Below, one piece after another: positions 13,688 through 22,334 of a stretch of 33,427 bases of DNA (position 1 is the stretch's first letter; every line of letters starts with the position of its first letter). This DNA comes from Verrucomicrobiota bacterium (GTDB taxonomy: Bacteria; Verrucomicrobiota; Verrucomicrobiia; Opitutales; Opitutaceae), in contig JANYJB010000029.1 of the NCBI GenBank assembly GCA_025361935.1, positions 1 through 33,427 of the forward strand. Direction: 5' to 3'. Below the pieces are notes generated by a model. That model saw only the letters and a program-made list of their open reading frames with translations, made no database searches and was not told the DNA's origin. The position numbers were made by a program, and so were the translations under genes.

Positions 13688-14437
13688 ATGAGCACTACAC
13701 AACTGATCCTTAATGTCTCGACCCGCGCCCAGACGGGTCGCAGCGCCTCCCGCCGCGTGCGCAAGGCCAACCAGATCCCCGCGATCCTCTACGGAAAGCA
13801 CACCAACCCGGAGACGCTCGCCATCGACGCCCCGGAGTTCACCCGCCTCCTGAAGTCCGTCGCCGGTCGCGCGCTCCTCATCGAGCTTAACCGCAAGGAC
13901 AACACCTCCAAGGCTCTGTCCTTCGTGCAGGAAATCCAGCGCGATCCCATCACCGACAAATTTCTCCACGTCGATCTTCAGGAAGTGAAGTCCGACGAGA
14001 AGCTCGAGATCCGCGTGCCGATTGCCATCGTAGGCGAGGCCTTTGGTGTCAAGAAGCAGAGCGGCGTGCTTGAAATCGCGCTGCATGCCCTCCGCATCCG
14101 CTGTCTCCCGGCTGATCTTCCTCCGGTCATCGAAGTCGATGTCACCGAGTTGAAGGTTGGCGAGGCGCTGAAGGTCGGCACGCTCAAGGCCATCAAGGGT
14201 GTCGAGTTCCTCGACCTCAAGGGCCAGCCCGTCGTCTCGATCGTCGAGCCTGTCGCCGAAGTTGCCGCCGCCGTGGTTGCCGCCGCCGCTCCCGTGGCCG
14301 GTGCTCCTGGTGCCGCCGCTCCTGCTGCTGGTGCCGCCGCCGCTCCCGCCGCCGGCGATGCGAAGGCCGCCGCTCCCGCCGCCGGTGCCAAACCCGCCGC
14401 CGGCGCCAAGCCCGCTGCTGCTCCCGCCAAGAAGTAA
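13688..14437 (+). CDS. rplY: 50S ribosomal protein L25/TL5 (general stress protein CTC)
   Basis: Ribosomal protein L25 binds 5S rRNA in the large subunit. The ATG at 13688 starts at the family's normal N-terminus (TTQLILNVSTRAQTGRSASR) and has purine-rich upstream sequence (GGAGGGACAGGGGG); the open frame reaches back to 13601 but those codons are not part of the family. Residues 4-95 form the 5S rRNA-binding beta barrel (KANQIPAILYGKH, FVQEIQRDPITDKFLHVDL). Residues 100-190 form the TL5/CTC C-terminal domain (RIRCLPADLPPVIEVDVTEL, LKVGTLKAIKGVEFLD). The last roughly 60 residues are an Ala/Pro/Gly-rich, Lys-ended low-complexity tail. The product is 249 residues. It heads the core block and lies directly before pth, a common pairing. 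A 7-bp GC hairpin without a T-run (14450-14477) lies between the two. Confidence 0.95.
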   Translation: MSTTQLILNVSTRAQTGRSASRRVRKANQIPAILYGKHTNPETLAIDAPEFTRLLKSVAGRALLIELNRKDNTSKALSFVQEIQRDPITDKFLHVDLQEVKSDEKLEIRVPIAIVGEAFGVKKQSGVLEIALHALRIRCLPADLPPVIEVDVTELKVGEALKVGTLKAIKGVEFLDLKGQPVVSIVEPVAEVAAAVVAAAAPVAGAPGAAAPAAGAAAAPAAGDAKAAAPAAGAKPAAGAKPAAAPAKK

Positions 14438-14497
14438 GCTTTTCCGTCACGGCCCGCCGCTTGACCGCGACGGGCCGAGACGATTGTTCTTTGAGTT

Positions 14498-15082
14498 ATG
14501 TCCATCTCGCTCGTTGCCGGTCTCGGCAACCCGGGCCGCGAATACGAGAAAACCCGCCACAATGTGGGTTTTCTCGTCGTCGAGGCGATCACCCGTCAGC
14601 TCGGCCTTGCGTGGCAAACGCAACGGTCGTTCGAGGCGATGGTCGCCCGTTGGGATCCGGAACCAAGTCGCACCATCCTGTTCGCCAAGCCGCTCACGTT
14701 TATGAACGAAAGCGGCCGGGCGCTGCAGGCGATGACCGGGTTCTACAAGATTCCGGCCACCTCGGTGATCGCCGTCTATGATGATCTCACGATCAACCTC
14801 GGTCTCGTGAAGGTCTCGGTAAACGGCAGCGCAGGAGGCCACAACGGTGTGGCCAGCCTCATCGAGCGATTCGGCGGCGGATTTATCCGCTACCGCATTG
14901 GCATCGGTCCCAAAGACCCGCCGCAGATGGACCTCAAGGACTTCGTCCTCGGACAATTTACTTCTGACCAACAACACCTCCTCGATAAACATTTAGACCA
15001 TTACACGTCCGGACTTCGACTCGTGATAGAACACGGAGCCGACCGGGCCATGAACCAACTTAACCGCAGAGACTCCCAATGA
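14498..15082 (+). CDS. pth: Peptidyl-tRNA hydrolase
   Basis: Pth cleaves peptidyl-tRNAs that drop off the ribosome, releasing tRNA for reuse. The 194-residue protein has the family motifs in order: AGLGNPGREYEKTRHNVGF with substrate-binding Asn11 and catalytic His21, PLTFMNESG with its conserved Asn, VYDDLTINLG with the conserved Asp, and SAGGHNGVASL with the conserved Asn. The length is normal for bacterial Pth. It follows rplY by 60 bp, and its stop codon overlaps the rpsF start in ATGA at 15079-15082, so rpsF is probably translated by coupling. Nothing is missing from the active site. Confidence 0.97.
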   Translation: MSISLVAGLGNPGREYEKTRHNVGFLVVEAITRQLGLAWQTQRSFEAMVARWDPEPSRTILFAKPLTFMNESGRALQAMTGFYKIPATSVIAVYDDLTINLGLVKVSVNGSAGGHNGVASLIERFGGGFIRYRIGIGPKDPPQMDLKDFVLGQFTSDQQHLLDKHLDHYTSGLRLVIEHGADRAMNQLNRRDSQ

Positions 15083-15378
15083 GCACCATCACCAAACGTA
15101 ACTACCGCGCCACCTTCATCCTCGATAACCGTGGCAAGGAAGACTCCATCGAACAGATCATCGACGGCGTGAAGAAAGACATCGTCGCCGTCGACGGTGA
15201 GGTTTCCTCCGTCGAGACCCTTGGCCGCAAGGATTTCGCCCGCGTCACCGACCGCAACCTCCCCGGCGCCACCTACGTCCAGGTCGCCTTCTCCGCTCCC
15301 GCGCAGGGCCCCGCCCAGCTCAAAGAGCGCCTCCGCCTCAACAGCACCGTTTACCGCACCTTCCTCCAGACCGTCTAA
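15079..15378 (+). CDS. rpsF: 30S ribosomal protein S6
   Basis: Ribosomal protein S6, 99 residues, a ferredoxin-like fold in the small-subunit platform, where it normally pairs with S18. The family pattern is visible: RNYRATFILDNRGKEDSIEQ at the first strand, a middle segment (VSSVETLGRKDFA), YVQVAFSAP in the third strand, and LKERLRLNSTVYRTFLQTV at the end. The start overlaps the pth stop, and ssb follows 23 bp later, matching the widespread rpsF-ssb operon core. The S18 gene rpsR, often next in such operons, is not in this window. Confidence 0.93.
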   Translation: MSTITKRNYRATFILDNRGKEDSIEQIIDGVKKDIVAVDGEVSSVETLGRKDFARVTDRNLPGATYVQVAFSAPAQGPAQLKERLRLNSTVYRTFLQTV

Positions 15379-15401
15379 GTCCGGGCGAACGCGCTCCTCC
15401 C

Positions 15402-15902
15402 ATGGCCTCCCTCAACAAAGTAATGCTCATCGGCAACCTCACGCGCGATCCGGAACTCCGGGTTACGCCGAAAGGGACGGCCATCTGCCAGTTCGGCCTC
15501 GCGGTAAACCGCACCTTCAAGGACGAATCCGGCGCGACCCGCGATGAGACGACCTTCGTTGATATCGAAGCCTGGGGCAAACAGGGCGAAACCGTCGCGA
15601 AATACTGCGTCAAGGGCCGTCCCCTCTTCGTTGAGGGCCGTCTCAAGCTGGACACGTGGGACGACAAGACCACCGGCCAGAAGCGTAGCAAAATGAAGAT
15701 CGTCCTCGAGAACTTCCAGTTCCTTGGCGGACGTGAAGGCGGCGAAGGTGGCCCCGGTGCCGCCCCCCGCTCGGCCGCCCCCGCCTCGGGTGGAGACGAA
15801 GGCATCGACCAGACGGTCGAGCGCCACACGCCTCCCCCCCGCGCCGGCGCCAAGCCCGTCGTCCCCCCGCAGGACAACATCGACGAAGACGTTCCGTTCT
15901 AA
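15402..15902 (+). CDS. ssb: Single-stranded DNA-binding protein
   Basis: SSB coats single-stranded DNA in replication, repair and recombination. The 166-residue protein has a typical OB-fold in residues 1-108: MASLNKVMLIGNLTRDPELR, GTAICQFGLAVNRTF, TFVDIEAWGKQGE, YCVKGRPLFVEGRLKLDTW. A Gly/Ala/Pro-rich flexible linker follows (GGEGGPGAAPRS and onwards). The acidic C-terminal tip ends DNIDEDVPF, the motif that recruits partner proteins. It sits between rpsF and rplI as in many bacteria and is followed later by dnaB, putting two replication proteins in the same block. Confidence 0.97.
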   Translation: MASLNKVMLIGNLTRDPELRVTPKGTAICQFGLAVNRTFKDESGATRDETTFVDIEAWGKQGETVAKYCVKGRPLFVEGRLKLDTWDDKTTGQKRSKMKIVLENFQFLGGREGGEGGPGAAPRSAAPASGGDEGIDQTVERHTPPPRAGAKPVVPPQDNIDEDVPF

Positions 15903-15956
15903 AAAACGCACCTCCCGCACCTCTCTTAAAAACAACAATCAAACTAAACACCCATC

Positions 15957-16535
15957 ATGGCCCACCACGAAGTTCTCCTTATCAAGCCCGTTGACGGCCT
16001 TGGCGCCGAAGGCGACCAAGTCAAAGTCCGCGCCGGCTACGCCCGCAACTACCTCCTCCCGCAGAAATTCGCGGTCGCTCTCACCCAGTCGAACCGCAAG
16101 CAGGTTGACGCCCTCAAGAAGCGTCGCGTTTCCCGCGAGTCTGAAGAGCTCGCCGGCGCCCAGGCGCTCGCCGCCCAGATCGCCAAGGTCTCCATCGCGT
16201 TCGCGGTAAAGACCGGCGAAGGCGGCAAGCTGTTCGGCGCGATCACCTCGGCCGACCTTCACCAGAAGCTCACCGACGCCGGCGTCGTCATCGAGAAGAA
16301 GAAGATTCACCTTCACACCCCGATCAAGACCCTCGGCAAGCACGAGGTTAAGATCAAACTGCACGCCGAAGTTTCGGTTGAGGTTTCCTTCGACGTTGTG
16401 TCGGAAAATCCTATCGTCGAGGCCGGCGCCGCCGAGGCCCCGAAGAAGGAAATCGATCCTTACGCCGAGCACACCAAGATGGCTGCGAACGCCGCCCGCG
16501 CCGCCGAGAAGGCCGCCAAGCGCTCCCGCAAGTAA
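15957..16535 (+). CDS. rplI: 50S ribosomal protein L9
   Basis: L9 binds 23S rRNA near the L1 stalk. The N-terminal domain shows the family signature, including GDQVKVRAGYARNYLLPQKF at residues about 18-37, then the long connecting helix (NRKQVDALKKRRVSRESEEL) and the C-terminal domain (GKLFGAITSADLHQKLTDAG, then KKKIHLHTPIKTLGKHEVKI). At 192 residues it is longer than the usual roughly 150, because of an Ala/Lys-rich tail from about residue 155 (AAEAPKKEIDPYAEHTKMAA and on) that ends KRSRK. It is the last gene of the rplY-led run, closed by a strong terminator 25 bp downstream. Confidence 0.96.
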   Translation: MAHHEVLLIKPVDGLGAEGDQVKVRAGYARNYLLPQKFAVALTQSNRKQVDALKKRRVSRESEELAGAQALAAQIAKVSIAFAVKTGEGGKLFGAITSADLHQKLTDAGVVIEKKKIHLHTPIKTLGKHEVKIKLHAEVSVEVSFDVVSENPIVEAGAAEAPKKEIDPYAEHTKMAANAARAAEKAAKRSRK

Positions 16536-16560
16536 ACTCGTCCCGAGTTTTTCAATCACC

Positions 16561-16590
16561 AAGCCGCAGTCGCAAGACTGCGGCTTTTTT
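16561..16590 (+). terminator. Intrinsic terminator after rplI
   Basis: AAGCCGCAGTC, loop GCAA, GACTGCGGCTT: a perfect 11-bp stem (16561-16586) running into a six-T tract on the plus strand (two bases in the stem, four after it). It separates the ribosomal run from dnaB. Confidence 0.93.
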
Positions 16591-16706
16591 GCGCCCGGCG
16601 GAAAGACGGAAAACAGAACCGTCCGAGGTGAACAACGCGTGAAAAACTTTCCGCACACTGGCGTTGCTTATCTGGTTCCAGCCTGTTGCCTCTTTAATTT
16701 CTGTTC

Positions 16707-18116
16707 ATGGCCGACGACGCGCAAAAATCTCCACGCCGCCCGCGTGCATCCACCGATTCCGCCGGTGCCACGCCGTCCGCCATCGGGCGCACGCCGCCGC
16801 ACAGCATCGAAGCCGAGGAATATTTGCTGTCGTGCTGTTTCCTTGACGGCGCCGACGTCGTCGCTCGCTGCCTTGAGGGCAAGCTCACGGCCGCCGCGTT
16901 TTATTTTCCGGCAAACCGCGTCATCTTTGAAAAGCTCGTCGAGCTTTACAACAAGGGCACCGCGATCGACCTCGCCATCCTCGCCGAGGAGTTGAAGACC
17001 AGCCGTCAGCTAGACGAGATCGGTGGCTACGCCTATCTTACCCAGATCAGCGGCCGCATCCCCACGACCGCGCAGGCGACTTATTTCATTGAGAAGGTTC
17101 GCGAGCTTCACCTCTTGCGCGAACTCATCAAGGTCGCCACCGGTGCGGTCGAAAGCTGCTACTCCTACGACGGCGGCTTGGAGGAGTTCGTGGACAAGGT
17201 GGAGCAGGACATCTTCAAGGTCACCCAAGACCGCGTCTCCGACGGTGCCGTCCAGATGAAAGGCCCGACCAACGAGGCCATGGCCGTCATCACGAAGATG
17301 ATGATGAAAAAGGGCGAACTCACCGGAGTCTCGTCCGGCTTCAAAGACCTCGACGGCTTCACCTATGGGTTTCAGAAGCAGGAAATGATCGTCCTCGCCG
17401 CCCGTCCGTCCATGGGCAAGACCTCGCTTGCGCTCAATTTCGCCGAGGCCGCCGCCATGCCCAAGCGAGGCGAAGGCGTGCCCACGCTTATCTTTTCGCT
17501 CGAAATGGGTTCCTCGCAGCTCGCGCTGCGCATGCTGTGCGCACGAGCCCGCGTGAACATGAAACTTTTGCGTGAAGGCCTGCTTTCAAAAAACGGCCAG
17601 GAGCAGCAAAAATTGCTCGAAGCCGCCGACGAGTTTTCCAAGGCCCCCATCTACATCGACGACTCGAGTCACCTCACCATCATGGAGCTGCGCGCCAAGG
17701 CCCGCCGCCTGCAAGCCCGCGTCAAACTCGGCCTGATCGTGGTGGACTACCTCCAGCTTCTCTCGCCCACCGACGCCAAAACCCCTCGTGAACAGCAGGT
17801 CGCGGAGATTTCTCGCGGACTCAAGGCGCTCGCCAAGGAACTGGACGTGCCGGTCATTGTTCTCAGTCAGCTCAACCGTTCCGCCGAAAAAGAAAACCGC
17901 ACGCCCAAACTTTCCGACCTCCGTGAATCCGGCTCCATCGAGCAGGATGCGGACGTCGTTCTCATGCTCGCTCGGCCCAAAGATGCTGACGAGAAATTCC
18001 AAGTCGCCGCCGACTCGGCGGAGTTAATAGTTGCCAAACAACGAAACGGGCCAGTAGGAGAATTGAAACTTACATTCCTCAGGGACATTACACGCTTTGA
18101 AAATTATACCCAGTAA
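16707..18116 (+). CDS. dnaB: Replicative DNA helicase DnaB
   Basis: The hexameric replication-fork helicase, 469 residues, no intein. After a basic, Pro/Ser-rich leader (1-30) comes the N-terminal helical domain (PPHSIEAEEYLLSCCFLDGA, then RQLDEIGGYAYLTQISGRIP, residues 30-135). A linker follows, then the RecA-like domain from about 205: SSGFKDLDGFTYGFQKQEM, Walker A ARPSMGKTS at 232-240, LIFSLEMGSSQL, Walker B LIVVDYLQLLSPT, the sensor loop VIVLSQLNRSAEKE, and the arginine-finger region DLRESGSIEQDADVVLML. The gene has its own upstream gap of about 115 bp after the rplI terminator. Its 3' end overlaps the bamA start by 20 bases in another frame, so dnaB and bamA are probably cotranscribed. 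Confidence 0.97.
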   Translation: MADDAQKSPRRPRASTDSAGATPSAIGRTPPHSIEAEEYLLSCCFLDGADVVARCLEGKLTAAAFYFPANRVIFEKLVELYNKGTAIDLAILAEELKTSRQLDEIGGYAYLTQISGRIPTTAQATYFIEKVRELHLLRELIKVATGAVESCYSYDGGLEEFVDKVEQDIFKVTQDRVSDGAVQMKGPTNEAMAVITKMMMKKGELTGVSSGFKDLDGFTYGFQKQEMIVLAARPSMGKTSLALNFAEAAAMPKRGEGVPTLIFSLEMGSSQLALRMLCARARVNMKLLREGLLSKNGQEQQKLLEAADEFSKAPIYIDDSSHLTIMELRAKARRLQARVKLGLIVVDYLQLLSPTDAKTPREQQVAEISRGLKALAKELDVPVIVLSQLNRSAEKENRTPKLSDLRESGSIEQDADVVLMLARPKDADEKFQVAADSAELIVAKQRNGPVGELKLTFLRDITRFENYTQ

Positions 18117-20472
18117 CCCCTTTTCCGGGGTGATTCGCCTTGTTTTTGCCCTTAGTTTGCTCGTCGCGACGGGTGGACTTTCGCGGGCGCAGACTCCAAT
18201 CGCGCCGGCCCCCCCCCCCGCGACGACGTCGCCCTACAAAGTCGGCACGGTAACCGTGAAGTTTGTCGGTCCGGCCACCATTAACGAGCAGGTCGTGCGC
18301 GCCAACATGGAACTCCGCGAGGGTGTCGATCTGGACGACACGATGATCGACCATGACATCCGCTCGCTCTACAAGAGTGGCCTCTTCGAGTTTATTGAAG
18401 TCAAACGTGACGTGCGTCCGGACCGCACGGTTAATCTCGTCATCGAGGTGACTCCCAAATTCCGCGTATTGAGCGTGCGCTACGAGGGTAATAAGGAGAT
18501 CAAGAGCCGCCGTCTCGACAAGGAGATCAAAACCAAGTCCAACACCGCCCTTGACGAACGTCAGGTCAAGGAAGACGTCGAAAAAATCCGCGGATACTAT
18601 CAAAAGACCGGCTACAACCGCGCCCAGGTGAGTTATACCATCGATCGCAACCGCGCCACGGGGTTTGGCGCGGTTACTTTCAAAATCGTCGAGGGCGGCA
18701 AGGTTAAGATTGCCGACATCAAGTTTGTCGGCAACGATCACGTGAAGGCCAAGGCGCTCCGCAAGGTTATGGAAACCAAGCGTCGTTGGATGTTTTCTTG
18801 GCTCACAGGCTCCGGGCGCTTCAAAGACGACCAGTTTGAGGACGACTTGGACAAGATCCGCGATTACTACCGCGAACTCGGTTACCTCGACGTCGAGGTG
18901 CCGGAAGACAAGGTAGTTTACGACTATCCTACGACCAAGAAACTGGTGCTCACCATCCGTGTGATCGAAGGTCGCCAATACAAAGTTGGTGATATCACGA
19001 TTACCGGCAACACCATCATCACGACTGACAAGCTGCGCGCCGCGCTCAAGCAGACCAGCGGCAAGATTTTCGCCCCCTCCCAGATAGAGAAAGATGTGAC
19101 CGCCTTGGAGGACGCCTATGGAGTGGGCGGCTACATCGAAACACGCGTTCGCCTCGTGAGGAAACCCAATCTGGCCACCGGCAACATTGACATCGAATAC
19201 ACGATAAAGGAGAGCGACAAATTCTACGTCGAATCCATCAAGATCGAGGGGAACACCAAGTCCAAGAGCACCGTGATCCTTCGCGAACTCGCGATTGGTC
19301 CCGGAGAGGTGTTTGACATTGTCCGCATGAAAACATCCAAGCAGCGCCTGGAAAACACGCGCTTCTTCGAAGATGTGAACATGACACCGGAAACCACCGC
19401 CATCCCGGGTCGCAAAAACCTGAAGATCGCCGTCAAGGAAGGCCGCACGGGTAATCTTACCTTCGGCGCGGGTTTCAGCACGTTGGAAAATGCCGTCATC
19501 TTTGCGGAGCTCACCCAGTCGAATTTCGATATTTTCAACCGCCGTTCCATGTTCCAAGGCGACGGCCAGAAGTTCCGTCTGCGCCTCCAGCTGGGTTCCA
19601 GGTCCAGCGAAGCGATTCTGTCCTTTGAGGAGCCCTGGCTCTTCCAGCAGCAGCTTGCGCTGGGTTTCTCGATTTTCCGGTCGTCCTCCGACTATAATAG
19701 TTCCGACTATCAGGAAATCCGCACAGGCGGAGAGGTCTATCTGCGCAAACGCCTCTTCGAGCTGGTTGAGGGACGCCTTTCCTACGGTTACCAGGCGGTT
19801 GATATCCGTGATGTTACACCCGGCTACGCGGCGGTATATCCTCCTGGCACGAGCACCGTAACCAAGGTCAGCTTTCAACTCCTTCGCGACACACGCGACA
19901 AATTGATCAACACGACCAAGGGCAACCGCATCGAGTTTAACACCGACGTTGCTTCGTCCAGTCTGGGTGGCGACGTAGATTACTACAAATTTGAGGTGCG
20001 TGGCGCCCAGTTTTTGCCTCTATTTGACACTCAAAATCAGGTTCTGGCCATCGTCGGTCGTGGCGCCGTTCTGGATCCCTATGGCAACACCGCCACCGTT
20101 CCGTTTTACGACCGTCTTTACCTCGGCGGCCCTTACACGTTGCGGGGTTTTGCTTACCGCGAAGTAGGTCCGAAGGCCACCGTTGGCGCCGACCATGTTC
20201 CGGTGGGTGGTAACACCTACGGGATGTTCAGCCTCGAATATTCTTTCGATATTGTGGAACCAGTGCGCTTTGCGGTTTTCTATGACTCAGGCTTCGTGAA
20301 CACAGGATCGTATGACTTTAATCCCAGCAGCTACAACGACGACTTCGGTTTTGGCCTCCGCCTGACCATTGCCGGCGCCCCCTTGAGCTTGGATTATGGC
20401 ATTCCGATCACCGGCGACGCCTACAACAAGAAATCCGGCCAGTTTAACTTTTCGTTTGGCACCCGTTTTTAA
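18097..20472 (+). CDS. bamA: Outer-membrane protein assembly factor BamA
   Basis: BamA inserts beta-barrel proteins into the outer membrane. The 791-residue form starts at a TTG inside the end of dnaB and gives a good signal peptide (basic start, GVIRLVFALSLLVATGG, cleavage near SRAQ). A GTG at 18130 is an alternative start that keeps most of the signal. Five POTRA-like repeats fill about 45-440 (VGTVTVKFVGPATINEQVVR, FRVLSVRYEGNKEIKSRRLD, KIADIKFVGNDHVKAKALRK, YKVGDITITGNTIITTDKLR, FYVESIKIEGNTKSKSTVIL). The rest is a beta barrel with YLGGPYTLRGFAYREVG, containing the family's RGF motif, and it ends in Phe (FNFSFGTRF) as barrel proteins do. skp follows 29 bp later. The presence of this gene means a Gram-negative envelope. 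Confidence 0.95.
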   Translation: MKIIPSNPFSGVIRLVFALSLLVATGGLSRAQTPIAPAPPPATTSPYKVGTVTVKFVGPATINEQVVRANMELREGVDLDDTMIDHDIRSLYKSGLFEFIEVKRDVRPDRTVNLVIEVTPKFRVLSVRYEGNKEIKSRRLDKEIKTKSNTALDERQVKEDVEKIRGYYQKTGYNRAQVSYTIDRNRATGFGAVTFKIVEGGKVKIADIKFVGNDHVKAKALRKVMETKRRWMFSWLTGSGRFKDDQFEDDLDKIRDYYRELGYLDVEVPEDKVVYDYPTTKKLVLTIRVIEGRQYKVGDITITGNTIITTDKLRAALKQTSGKIFAPSQIEKDVTALEDAYGVGGYIETRVRLVRKPNLATGNIDIEYTIKESDKFYVESIKIEGNTKSKSTVILRELAIGPGEVFDIVRMKTSKQRLENTRFFEDVNMTPETTAIPGRKNLKIAVKEGRTGNLTFGAGFSTLENAVIFAELTQSNFDIFNRRSMFQGDGQKFRLRLQLGSRSSEAILSFEEPWLFQQQLALGFSIFRSSSDYNSSDYQEIRTGGEVYLRKRLFELVEGRLSYGYQAVDIRDVTPGYAAVYPPGTSTVTKVSFQLLRDTRDKLINTTKGNRIEFNTDVASSSLGGDVDYYKFEVRGAQFLPLFDTQNQVLAIVGRGAVLDPYGNTATVPFYDRLYLGGPYTLRGFAYREVGPKATVGADHVPVGGNTYGMFSLEYSFDIVEPVRFAVFYDSGFVNTGSYDFNPSSYNDDFGFGLRLTIAGAPLSLDYGIPITGDAYNKKSGQFNFSFGTRF

Positions 20473-20501
20473 TCCCGTCTAACCTCATCTATTTAATCTA
20501 T

Positions 20502-21155
20502 ATGCATAAAATCCTAAAATCGTTCCTCGCTTTGGCTACCGCCGGTATTTTCATAGCTTCCGTTCACGCTGAGAGCACGCTGAAAGTCTGTGTCGTTGAC
20601 ATGGTTAAGCTCTACGACGGCCACTACAAAACTGAAGAGCAGAACGCCAAGCTCAAGATTGACCAGCAAAAGGCCGAAGACGAACTCCAGAAGCTGAACG
20701 CAGAAGGCAACGCCTTGGTCAAACAGGCTCAGGATATTCAGGAGCAGCTCAAGAACGCTACCTTGACTGATGCCGCCAAGACCAACGCCCAGAAGGATAT
20801 CCAGGCCAAGGCCGAGGAAATCCAGAAAAAGCAAAACGAAGTGAACAGCTTCCGCCAGAACACCCAGCGTTCCCTCCAGCAGCGCATTAACACCTTCAAG
20901 CAGCTCTTGCTTGAGGAAATCAGCAAGACCGCCATCGACATCGCCAAGAAGAAGGGCGCCACCCTCCTGTTTGACAAGTCCGGACCCTCGCTGATCGGCG
21001 TTCCCTCCCTTGTTTATTTCGATTCTTCCTACGATATCACCGACGAGGTCGCCAAGGAGATCAACAAGGACCGTCCGGCCGGCTCCTCTGCGGCCACCGC
21101 CCCTGCCGCTTCCAACGCGTCGCCTTCGGTTTCCTTCCCCGGCAGCAAGAAGTAA
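20502..21155 (+). CDS. skp: Periplasmic chaperone Skp/OmpH
   Basis: A 217-residue OmpH/Skp family protein that would carry unfolded outer-membrane proteins across the periplasm to BamA. There is a signal peptide (KILKSFLALATAGIFIASVHA, cut near AESTL), then the first strand (LKVCVVDMVKLYDGHYKTEE). A long coiled coil rich in Gln, Lys and Glu spans about residues 40-145. The C-terminal strand region reads GATLLFDKSG and VPSLVYFDSSYDITDEVAKE. The last 25 residues are Ala/Ser/Pro-rich and end in a dilysine. The position directly after bamA and before lpxD is the classic envelope-biogenesis order. An intrinsic terminator follows. Confidence 0.93.
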   Translation: MHKILKSFLALATAGIFIASVHAESTLKVCVVDMVKLYDGHYKTEEQNAKLKIDQQKAEDELQKLNAEGNALVKQAQDIQEQLKNATLTDAAKTNAQKDIQAKAEEIQKKQNEVNSFRQNTQRSLQQRINTFKQLLLEEISKTAIDIAKKKGATLLFDKSGPSLIGVPSLVYFDSSYDITDEVAKEINKDRPAGSSAATAPAASNASPSVSFPGSKK

Positions 21156-21173
21156 CCCACGTTTTCGACGGAC

Positions 21174-21203
21174 AACCCCGCTCTTAACCGAGCGGGGTTT
21201 TTT
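21174..21203 (+). terminator. Intrinsic terminator after skp
   Basis: AACCCCGCTC, loop TTAACC, GAGCGGGGTT: a perfect 10-bp stem (21174-21199) ending in a T-run to 21203. It closes the dnaB-bamA-skp unit, so lpxD, 50 bp further on, needs read-through or its own promoter. Confidence 0.92.
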
Positions 21204-21253
21204 GTTTGCACGGCGGCTTGCCATGATTGTCCGTGCGACCACCCTCAATTGCC

Positions 21254-22318
21254 ATGCAGCTTGTTTTCAGCGCGGCCGACGTCGCCGCTATTGTTCAGCC
21301 CCTCTTCTCGAAGGGAGCCACCCTCGAAACCATCCGCGACATTGCGTCCTTGGGCGCGGCGAAGACCGGCGACCTTTCGTTTTTGGGCAATCCGAAGTAT
21401 AAGACCGAAGTCGCGTCCACTGCGGCCTCGGTGGTGTTGCTGCCGCCGGATTACGCAGGCGAGCCCGCGCCTGGGCAGCAGTTTCTTTTTGTCGAAAAAC
21501 CCTCTGTGGCGCTCGCCCGCGTGTGCGCCCGCATCGAGCAGTTGCTCTGGCCCAAGCCGGTCGCCGGGGTACATCCCACGGCGGTCGTCGCGTCGAGTGC
21601 ACGGGTTGCGTCGAACGCGACCATCGGGCCGTTTTGCGTGATTGAAGAGGGTGTGGTCGTCGGTGAGCGCACGCACGTGCAGGCGCAGGTTTTTATTGGG
21701 CGCAACGCCACCATCGGCGCCGATTGCTGGCTCATGCCCGGTGTGGTAGTGACCAGCGAGTGCGTGCTGCGCGATCGCGTGCGTCTGCACGCCGGCGTCG
21801 TGGTGGGCGCGGACGGCTTCGGCTACGAATTTGTCGCCGGTCGCCATGAGAAAGTGCCTCAGGTCGGTAACGTGGTCATCGAAAACGATGTCGAGATCGG
21901 GGCCAACAGCACTCTGGACCGCGCACGTTTCAGTCAAACCGTCGTGGGCGAAGGCACCAAAATTGATAACTTGGTGCAGATCGCGCACAACGTTCGTATC
22001 GGTCGGCATTGCCTCATTTGCTCGCAGGTGGGCATTTCCGGAAGCACCACGGTCGAGGATTACGTCGTGCTTGGCGGCCAGGCCGGCCTTGCCGGTCACA
22101 TCACGGTGGGCAAGGGGAGTAAGATTGACGGTCAGTCGGGCATCAATTCCGATCTTCCCCCCGGCAGCTTTATGAAGGGCTCGACTGCGCTTCCCTACAA
22201 CTTGGAGCAGCGTATCAATGTCCTTCGCAAACGCATCCCCGACCTCTTCAAGCGCGTCGATGCGCTTGAATCCGGGCTGGCGGACTTAAAAAAGCCTTCC
22301 GCCCCGTCACAATCCTGA
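21254..22318 (+). CDS. lpxD: UDP-3-O-(3-hydroxyacyl)glucosamine N-acyltransferase LpxD
   Basis: LpxD adds the second acyl chain in lipid A synthesis, using acyl-ACP in the cytoplasm. The ATG at 21254 is chosen because it starts right at the family's N-terminus ([18 protein letters not shown]); an upstream TTG at 21227 would add nine unconserved residues. The protein has 354 residues. The N-terminal uridine-binding domain (1-105) includes [21 protein letters not shown] left-handed beta helix of hexapeptide repeats (about 110-310) includes [32 protein letters not shown] and [14 protein letters not shown] with the catalytic His of IAHN. A C-terminal helix closes the protein ([19 protein letters not shown]). 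The organism therefore very likely makes lipid A. Confidence 0.96.
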   Translation: MQLVFSAADVAAIVQPLFSKGATLETIRDIASLGAAKTGDLSFLGNPKYKTEVASTAASVVLLPPDYAGEPAPGQQFLFVEKPSVALARVCARIEQLLWPKPVAGVHPTAVVASSARVASNATIGPFCVIEEGVVVGERTHVQAQVFIGRNATIGADCWLMPGVVVTSECVLRDRVRLHAGVVVGADGFGYEFVAGRHEKVPQVGNVVIENDVEIGANSTLDRARFSQTVVGEGTKIDNLVQIAHNVRIGRHCLICSQVGISGSTTVEDYVVLGGQAGLAGHITVGKGSKIDGQSGINSDLPPGSFMKGSTALPYNLEQRINVLRKRIPDLFKRVDALESGLADLKKPSAPSQS

Positions 22319-22334
22319 CACGTTCCCTTTATTC

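Noticed and set aside
14450-14477. GC hairpin between rplY and pth as a terminator
   Set aside because: The 7-bp arms CGGCCCG/CGGGCCG are not followed by a T-run; at most a weak attenuator or chance in GC-rich DNA.
18088-19878. 596-residue open frame opposite bamA
   Set aside because: It lies entirely over dnaB/bamA on the other strand, has no family motif, and the plus strand has all the POTRA and barrel signatures.
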